Assembly (NCBI RefSeq): GCF_001612985.1
Contig: NZ_BDBM01000003.1
Location: forward strand, 124,001 to 188,000
From: Nocardia gamkensis NBRC 108242
Lineage (GTDB): Bacteria; Actinomycetota; Actinomycetes; Mycobacteriales; Mycobacteriaceae
Length of the DNA stretch: 64,000 bases
Reading direction: 5' to 3'
The number at the start of each line of letters is the position of its first letter. Position 1 is the stretch's first letter. The notes beneath the pieces are model-generated. The model saw nothing but the letters and a program-made list of their open reading frames with translations. It searched no databases and was not told the origin of the DNA. Shown one piece after another: positions 59,255-64,000 of the stretch. The position numbers and the translations under genes were made by a program.

Positions 59255-60292
59255 ATGCGAGCGACCTACATGTACGCCCCCGGCGACGTCCGCGTCATCG
59301 ACGTCCCCGACCCGATGATCACCCAACCCGCCGATGCCCTCGTGCGGATCGTGCGCAGCTGTATCTGCGGCTCGGACCTGCACCCCTACCACTCGATCAC
59401 CCCCAGCGACCACGGTGTCCCCATGGGCCACGAAGCCCTCGGCATCGTCGAGGACATCGGCGCCGACGTCACCACCGTGCGTAAGGGCGACCTGGTCATC
59501 ACGCCGTTCGCCTACTCCGACGGCACCTGCGACTACTGCCGCGCAGGACTGCAGACCTCCTGCCATCACGGCGGATTCTGGGGCAGCGAGCACGTCGGCG
59601 GCCTGCAGGCCGACGCCGTGCGTGTTCCGCGTGCCGATGGCACCCTCGTCGCGATCCCCGCCCGAGAAGACCCCGCCCTGTTGGCGTCTCTGCTGACCTT
59701 GTCGGATGTCTACGGCACCGGCCACCACGCGGCCGTACGCGCCCGGGTCGGACCCACCACCTCGGTCACGGTGATCGGCGACGGCGCGGTCGGGCTGTTG
59801 GCCGTGCTGTCGGCCCGCCGGCTCGGCGCCGAACGAATCATCCTGATGGGCCGCCACAAGCAGCGCACCGACCTCGGCCGCGAATTCGGCGCCACTGACG
59901 TCGTGGCCGAACGCGGCGAGGAAGGCATCACCGCAGTGCGTGAACTCACCGGCGGCGACGGCACCCACGTCGTCATCGAAGCCGTCGGCCACATGCCCAC
60001 CTACACCCAGGCACTCGGAGTAGTGCGCCCCGGCGGGGTGATCAGCCGCGTCGGCGTTCCCCAATACGACGACGCGCCAGTCGGATTCGCCTCCCTGTTC
60101 GGACCCAACATCACCCTCACCGGCGGCCCCGCCCCCGTGCGCGCCTACATCGACACCCTGCTGCCCGCGGTACTGGACGGCACTGTCGACCCGGGCAAGG
60201 TCTTCGACCGTCGGATCGGTCTGGACGAGGTCGCCGATGGCTACCGCGCCATGGACAACCGCGAGGCGCTCAAAGTCCTGATCCGCCCCTGA
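59255..60292 (+). CDS. Zinc-dependent alcohol dehydrogenase (MDR family)
   Basis: A 345-aa medium-chain dehydrogenase. The catalytic zinc site is CICGSDLHPYH with GHEALGIVEDIG, the structural zinc region CDYCRAGLQTSC, and the nucleotide fold VTVIGDGAVGLLAVLSARRL. GGAGGAA lies just before the ATG at 59255. Base composition is back to the high GC of the left part. It could oxidise or reduce an apocarotenoid alcohol/aldehyde, but nothing but position says so; similar enzymes with an SDR partner are common in soil actinobacteria. Confidence 0.85.
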   Translation: MRATYMYAPGDVRVIDVPDPMITQPADALVRIVRSCICGSDLHPYHSITPSDHGVPMGHEALGIVEDIGADVTTVRKGDLVITPFAYSDGTCDYCRAGLQTSCHHGGFWGSEHVGGLQADAVRVPRADGTLVAIPAREDPALLASLLTLSDVYGTGHHAAVRARVGPTTSVTVIGDGAVGLLAVLSARRLGAERIILMGRHKQRTDLGREFGATDVVAERGEEGITAVRELTGGDGTHVVIEAVGHMPTYTQALGVVRPGGVISRVGVPQYDDAPVGFASLFGPNITLTGGPAPVRAYIDTLLPAVLDGTVDPGKVFDRRIGLDEVADGYRAMDNREALKVLIRP

Positions 60293-60335
60293 CCAGCCGG
60301 CACCGCTCGACATCGAACAGGAAGGGAACCCTGTT

Positions 60336-60814
60336 ATGAGTGAGGTCGTCGTCGTCGGCGGCGCCGGCCAGATCGGTCAGGCCATTGCCGCCGCGTCGGC
60401 TCCGGCAAGAAAGTGCTCTTGGCCGACCTGCACCAGAACGATGCCGACGCTGCCGCCGAAGTACTCGGCGATGCCGGATTCGACACCGTCACCCGCAATC
60501 GTCGACGTCTCCGACCGCGCCTCGGTCCACACTCTGACCGAGACCGCGACCGGGCTCGGTGCGATCACCGGCCTCATCCACGCCGCCGGAGTTTCGCCGA
60601 GTCAGGCACCGCACGCGGCGATCCTGGCCGTCGACCTCTACGGCCCGGACCACGCGGCGCCGGCTACCGGCGCATGCTCGAACTGTCTCCCGTCGGCCAC
60701 GGCGGCACCCCCGGCGAAATCGGCGCCCTCGGCGCGTTCCTGATGGGACCCACCGGCGCGTTCATCACCGGAAGCGACATCCTCGCCGACCGCGGAGTCA
60801 CCGCCTTTGGCGTT
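60336..60814 (+). pseudogene. Short-chain dehydrogenase, frameshifted and internally deleted
   Basis: ATG at 60336 opens EVVVVGGAGQIGQAIAAAS (NAD-binding start), but the next segments are in other frames: VLLADLHQNDADAAAEVLGD, then IVDVSDRASVHTLTETATGL and ITGLIHAAGVSPSQ, then ALGAFLMGPTGAFITGSDIL and ADRGVTAF, the normal SDR end. The region with the catalytic Tyr-x3-Lys is deleted. Its 3' end runs directly into an IS701 element, which may have caused the damage. It was probably the partner of the alcohol dehydrogenase. Confidence 0.75.
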
Positions 60815-61699
60815 GGGGGTCAGCGACCGGCGGGCCAGCAGCCATCGTCGCCAACCCGGCCGGCCTCACTGATGGTGGGCACCGTGGCCACCGCTCAGTC
60901 GAACATCCGAGGACCTTCCGAGCCGTCTCCGCAGCTACGACGCTTCCATCCCTGCGGGGGCGCGTCGGCCACGATCTGGCCGGCGCGGCTGCTACCGCCA
61001 AGCGACATGACGACCGGCGCGCTGCTGGGCACCGCCACCACATACCCGATCCGCCGCCGCTCGAGCCAGCTCCAGAACTTCGAATCACCACCGCAAGCCT
61101 CATCAGCGCTCACCCACCGCGCAGCCCCGGCATCCAGCGCACGAGCCAACATCCGCTGGGCCAGAACCTATTTCGTCGCGAACTGGACATCCTCGGGCAC
61201 CCCCGCACCGAGACAACGATCCCGATCGGCGATCCACGACTTGGGCAAATACAACTCCCGATCGATCAGCGTGCCCCCCTTCACGCTCGTATACGCGCAG
61301 AACACGCCGAGCTGACAATTCTCCATCCGACCCGCAGTCCCCGAGTACTGCCGTTGCACCCCAGCAGAATTCACGCCCTTCTTCAGAAATCCGGTCTCAT
61401 CGACCACCGGCACACCGTCCGGATCACCCAAATGCTCCACCGCATACACCCGCGCGTCATCACGCCCCCTCGACATCCCACGCCGCCGCATTCAGAAGAC
61501 GCTGCCTCCCGATCGGCGTGAACTCACCCGCGACCTCGGCCAACGTCCAGCCGTTCTTCCCCGCCAACGGCGCCAGCAACCCCCGCACATACGCCCGCGC
61601 CTGCCGCCGCGGCTCGGACCGCACGAACCGGCCCGCCACCCGTTCGAACGCCTCCTCCGACCCCGCCGACCGCGCCACCCAATCCTCATCAACCACCAC
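60815..61699 (-). mobile_element. IS701-family element, transposase frameshifted and 3' truncated
   Basis: From GTG 61699 the minus strand reads AGRFVRSEPRRQARAYVRGL then LLAPLAGKNGWTLAEVAGEF. A G-run near 61465 (GGGGG) shifts the frame; it continues [40 protein letters not shown] and [15 protein letters not shown], then after another shift RMLARALDAGAARWVSADEA, and ends at RWLLARRSL against the SDR remnant. It is nearly the full transposase but inactive as read. It points left, opposite to the IS701 remnant at 37.8 kb. Confidence 0.82.
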
Positions 61700-61994
61700 G
61701 AAACCATCTACTAACCAACAACATCACGAATTGATGCTGTAGTACTGGCTAGAGCGTTGGACCCTCGACGAGAACCTCGCATCGCGCGAAGATGTTGTCG
61801 AACGGCTCGCTCGGATGGCGATGGCCGCGCTCGCGAGCGCGACCTGAAAGCCCGCAAAGGCGATCGATGATGAAAGCGCGACCGCCGCGACGAGGATTTC
61901 GAGCAGCGGCATCGTCTCGGCCATCACATCGACAGCCGCCGGTCGATTTGTTCGATCATCGACAAACACTCTTGCGCTCGTAGCGGGCAGCTGA

Positions 61995-62558
61995 TCAGCT
62001 TATGTGATCGACCTTCAGCGCGGCGAACGCATCGGACAAGTCCGCGACCACCGTCAATCGGTCCAGCGCGGCCTTTCCGACGAAACCGCGACTGCACAAT
62101 TCGCCGATCCATTCGAAGAATCCCCGGTAGTGTCCGTGCGGATCCAACACCACTACGGGCTTGTCGTGCATGCCGAGGTCAGCGCTGGTCCAGATCTCGA
62201 GAAACTCCTCGAGCGTTCCGATGCCGCCGGGTAGGGCCAGAAAAGCGTCGGAGCGATCGGCCATAATTTGCTTGCGTTCTCGCATGGTGTCGGTGACGAG
62301 TAGCTCATCGGCGTGAATATCGGCCACCTCGTGCTGGATCAGCTGTTTCGGGATGACGCCGACGGTGTGCGCACCGCCGGCGCGTGCGGCGGTGGCGACA
62401 GCGCCCATCATGGCGACACGACCACCACCGGAGACCAATTGCCAACTCTGATTGGCGATCTCGGTACCGACCGCGGTGGCCAGCGCCAAGTACGCGGTGT
62501 CGACCGTGCTCGCCGAGCAGTATACGCACACCGAATACCGCCGCGCGGGCCCGCTCAC
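61995..62558 (-). CDS. LOG-family cytokinin riboside 5'-monophosphate phosphoribohydrolase
   Basis: A 187-aa Rossmann-type LOG protein. VCVYCSAS at the start, SGGGRVAMMGAVATAA (nucleotide-binding glycine loop) and the hallmark PGGIGTLEEFLEIWT are all present. LOG enzymes release active cytokinin base from the riboside monophosphate. The GTG at 62558 has CGGAG upstream. It lies 74 bp downstream of the isopentenyltransferase on the same strand; the same two activities are fasF and fasD in the Rhodococcus fascians fas operon. The family also contains lonely housekeeping members, so the pairing is what supports cytokinin synthesis. Confidence 0.88.
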   Translation of the reverse strand: MSGPARRYSVCVYCSASTVDTAYLALATAVGTEIANQSWQLVSGGGRVAMMGAVATAARAGGAHTVGVIPKQLIQHEVADIHADELLVTDTMRERKQIMADRSDAFLALPGGIGTLEEFLEIWTSADLGMHDKPVVVLDPHGHYRGFFEWIGELCSRGFVGKAALDRLTVVADLSDAFAALKVDHIS

Positions 62559-62632
62559 CGGGTGCTCCGAGTATCAGCCGAGACTTCACGCATGTGCCGG
62601 TCACTCCCTGTGAGAAAGATGGCTTGAACTCC

Positions 62633-63418
62633 TCAACCGAACAAGCGGGTGAACGCCGCGTACTGTTCGCGACCGTGCTCGGCGTGAACTTGCGCGATGC
62701 GTTCGGCGAGTTCGGCTGCGGCGGGTTCGTCAGGGGTGATCCCTGCCAGGTCACGCGGGTCCGTCGAGGTTTCCCGACACCACTGGACGAGCGCCTCGAA
62801 TCCATTGATGGATGCGACGAATCGCCGTTGTCCCGTGTGCCGCCATGCCGCGGCGAACTCGTCCAGCATTCCATCTCCGAGCATCCGCCACGCTCGGTCC
62901 CGAAGCCGGTCGAGGTACGTCGACGCATCACGCAGGCCGAGCACGCAGGCGGAGAGCCGAAAGTCAGACCGTCCCCGGTACTGCGCGAAGTGGCGGAGCA
63001 CCGAGATCGAGCCGCCCTCCACGACTACGTGCTGGTGGTGTCGGACCAGTCTGTGGACGTAGGCCGAGAGCGACTGGGCGGCCTCGGCTGCCGGATAGTC
63101 GCCGTCCGGTACGACTCGGTCACTCAGGTGAAATCTGTTCGCGGCTCCGGTGAATCGGGCGCTCGTCGACGGAAGATCCACATAGCACTGGATGCGGTCG
63201 GCGACCACCACCGGCGCTTGCCGCGCATCGGCAAGTTCCATCGCCACCTCGGTCTTGCCCGAACCGGTGGGGCCTGCTATCAGCAGCACGTCCGCCGCCT
63301 TCGGGTACATCCCACTTTCCGCCGATTTCATCCCCGGGCGGAAGGGGGACATCGAGTCCTCGACGAGTGATGCGCCCTGCTGACTCGAGTTGTTGCCATA
63401 TTGATCACGCTCGAACAT
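62633..63418 (-). CDS. Adenylate isopentenyltransferase (cytokinin synthase, Ipt/FasD-like)
   Basis: Up to 261 aa. The P-loop LIAGPTGSGKTEVAMELA is followed by VVVADRIQCYVDLPSTSAR, which fits Agrobacterium-type Ipt (S-L-D-R-V-Q-C-x-P-Q-L-S) and not MiaA (D-S-x-Q-x-Y ... D-I-G-T-A-K-P). VVVEGGSISVLRHFAQ matches the Ipt L-I-L-E-G-G-S segment, and SINGFEALVQW with AERIAQVHAEHGREQYAAF the later parts. It should transfer a C5 prenyl group to AMP, the first step of cytokinin synthesis. The start is uncertain: 63418, 63352 (best ribosome site, AGGA) and 63310 are all in frame. The locus lies between two IS701 pieces. Confidence 0.85.
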   Translation of the reverse strand: MFERDQYGNNSSQQGASLVEDSMSPFRPGMKSAESGMYPKAADVLLIAGPTGSGKTEVAMELADARQAPVVVADRIQCYVDLPSTSARFTGAANRFHLSDRVVPDGDYPAAEAAQSLSAYVHRLVRHHQHVVVEGGSISVLRHFAQYRGRSDFRLSACVLGLRDASTYLDRLRDRAWRMLGDGMLDEFAAAWRHTGQRRFVASINGFEALVQWCRETSTDPRDLAGITPDEPAAAELAERIAQVHAEHGREQYAAFTRLFG

Positions 63419-63875
63419 AAATCACCGATTCACTAGTTCGGCTGCACAGCTTGCGCGGCGAGCGGCACCGCTGTACACCCACTTTGATACGTCAGATTCC
63501 GAGGGGCGTAGCCGTCGGCCCAGATATCGAATCCCCCGCACGGCGGAGTGCGTCGACACAACCTTCCCACGCGTGTGCCAAACCTTCCATGAAGCTAGCA
63601 GGAATATTGCCGAGAGAAATCCATGGTTCGCTGCGCGGAAAATAACGTTTCCGGCATCGAACCTATCCTTGAGGTACAGGCACACACAATGCTCACAATG
63701 TGAAGATCTGGGCCGGAAGTTCATCCGAGATGTCAATCCGAGCCGAACGATCGGGTGTCATGTCAGCACTCGATCAGCCCTTCCGAGCGGAGAACCTGGA
63801 CGCTCGCGACGCAGACGGCAGCCTCACCGGGTCGTGGCCGGTGTTGTCGACCCGCCGCGCGCCCGCGCCGGGACT
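63419..63875. other. Upstream flank of the cytokinin pair
   Basis: About 460 bases, less GC-rich than the left part of the window, upstream of the isopentenyltransferase. One minus-strand frame of about 104 codons crosses most of it but has no family signature or convincing ribosome site. The promoter of the cytokinin genes should lie here. Confidence 0.4.
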
Positions 63876-64000
63876 ATGCGCCAGGAACACTCCGATCTGG
63901 CAGTTCTCCGTACGACCGGCCGTGCCGGAGTACTGACGTTGCACCCCTGCGGATTTGACGCCCTTCTTCAGAAACCCGGTCTCGTCACCGGCCAGGACGG
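63876..64000 (-). mobile_element. IS701-family transposase fragment at window end
   Basis: The minus strand reads [20 protein letters not shown] and [20 protein letters not shown], again the IS701 core, in the same orientation as the copy at 60.8-61.7 kb. The match ends near 63876 and continues to the right beyond the window. It and the other copy flank the LOG/isopentenyltransferase pair as direct repeats. Confidence 0.75.

Noticed and set aside
61724..61969. Minus-strand 81-codon hydrophobic frame between IS701 and LOG
   Set aside because: No ribosome site or family; composition could come from IS flank sequence.
62633..63418. Reading the isopentenyltransferase as tRNA dimethylallyltransferase MiaA
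   Set aside because: The segment after the P-loop is D-R-I-Q-C-Y without D-I-G-T-A-K-P, it is shorter than MiaA, and it is next to a LOG gene.

Overview
The window is high-GC actinobacterial DNA, most likely from Nocardia or a close relative. The evidence is dense GC-rich coding with GTG and TTG starts, LppP/LprE-type and DUF3558-like secreted proteins, IdeR-type iron boxes, a CBS-containing GuaB1, and IS701/IS5/IS110/ISL3 debris typical of that family. This is an inference from gene content; no 16S or other marker is present.

Positions 1 to about 36.5 kb read as ordinary chromosome. In order they hold: a TIM-barrel-like protein divergent from a TetR gene; an HxxxDG acyltransferase; an AraC/VOC pair; a UvrA-like (DrrC-type) ABC protein; lipoproteins; a PAP2-diacylglycerol kinase fusion; YaeQ; ureABC without accessory genes; a lipoprotein alpha-carbonic anhydrase; an iron-box-controlled ferric-siderophore import locus; a BlaI/M56 pair; a DEAD-box helicase; a DMT permease; guaB1; two CNNM/CorC-like membrane proteins; a LVIVD propeller with DUF305; and several conserved hypotheticals.

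At 36.7-38.3 kb a catabolic operon is broken. The CoA-transferase subunit A has an in-frame stop, the thiolase keeps only its 3' end, and that end is joined to IS110 and IS701 transposase fragments. From there to the window end lies an island with lower-GC stretches and much IS debris.

The island core is isoprenoid metabolism. One minus-strand block carries a complete mevalonate pathway (mvaK1-mvaD-mvaK2-fni-mvaA-mvaS, mostly with 4-base overlaps), preceded by a 46-codon ORF that overlaps mvaK1. Upstream of this are two RPE65-family carotenoid oxygenases, each with all four iron-binding histidines, and a GGPP synthase whose putative promoter is covered by a perfect 9-bp inverted repeat. Next come crtI and a fused CrtYcd-type lycopene cyclase, then crtB on the opposite strand. 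Acetoacetyl-CoA could thus be carried through IPP, GGPP, phytoene, lycopene and beta-carotene to cleaved apocarotenoids. A PucR-type regulator, a PapA-like acyltransferase, an alcohol dehydrogenase and a wrecked SDR follow.

At the right edge, between two IS701 pieces, sit a LOG-family phosphoribohydrolase and an adenylate isopentenyltransferase of the Agrobacterium Ipt/Rhodococcus FasD type: the two core steps of cytokinin synthesis, which use the same C5 precursor. The most interesting reading of the window is an IS-bounded island combining its own mevalonate supply, carotenoid cleavage and cytokinin synthesis. That these form one system is inference.
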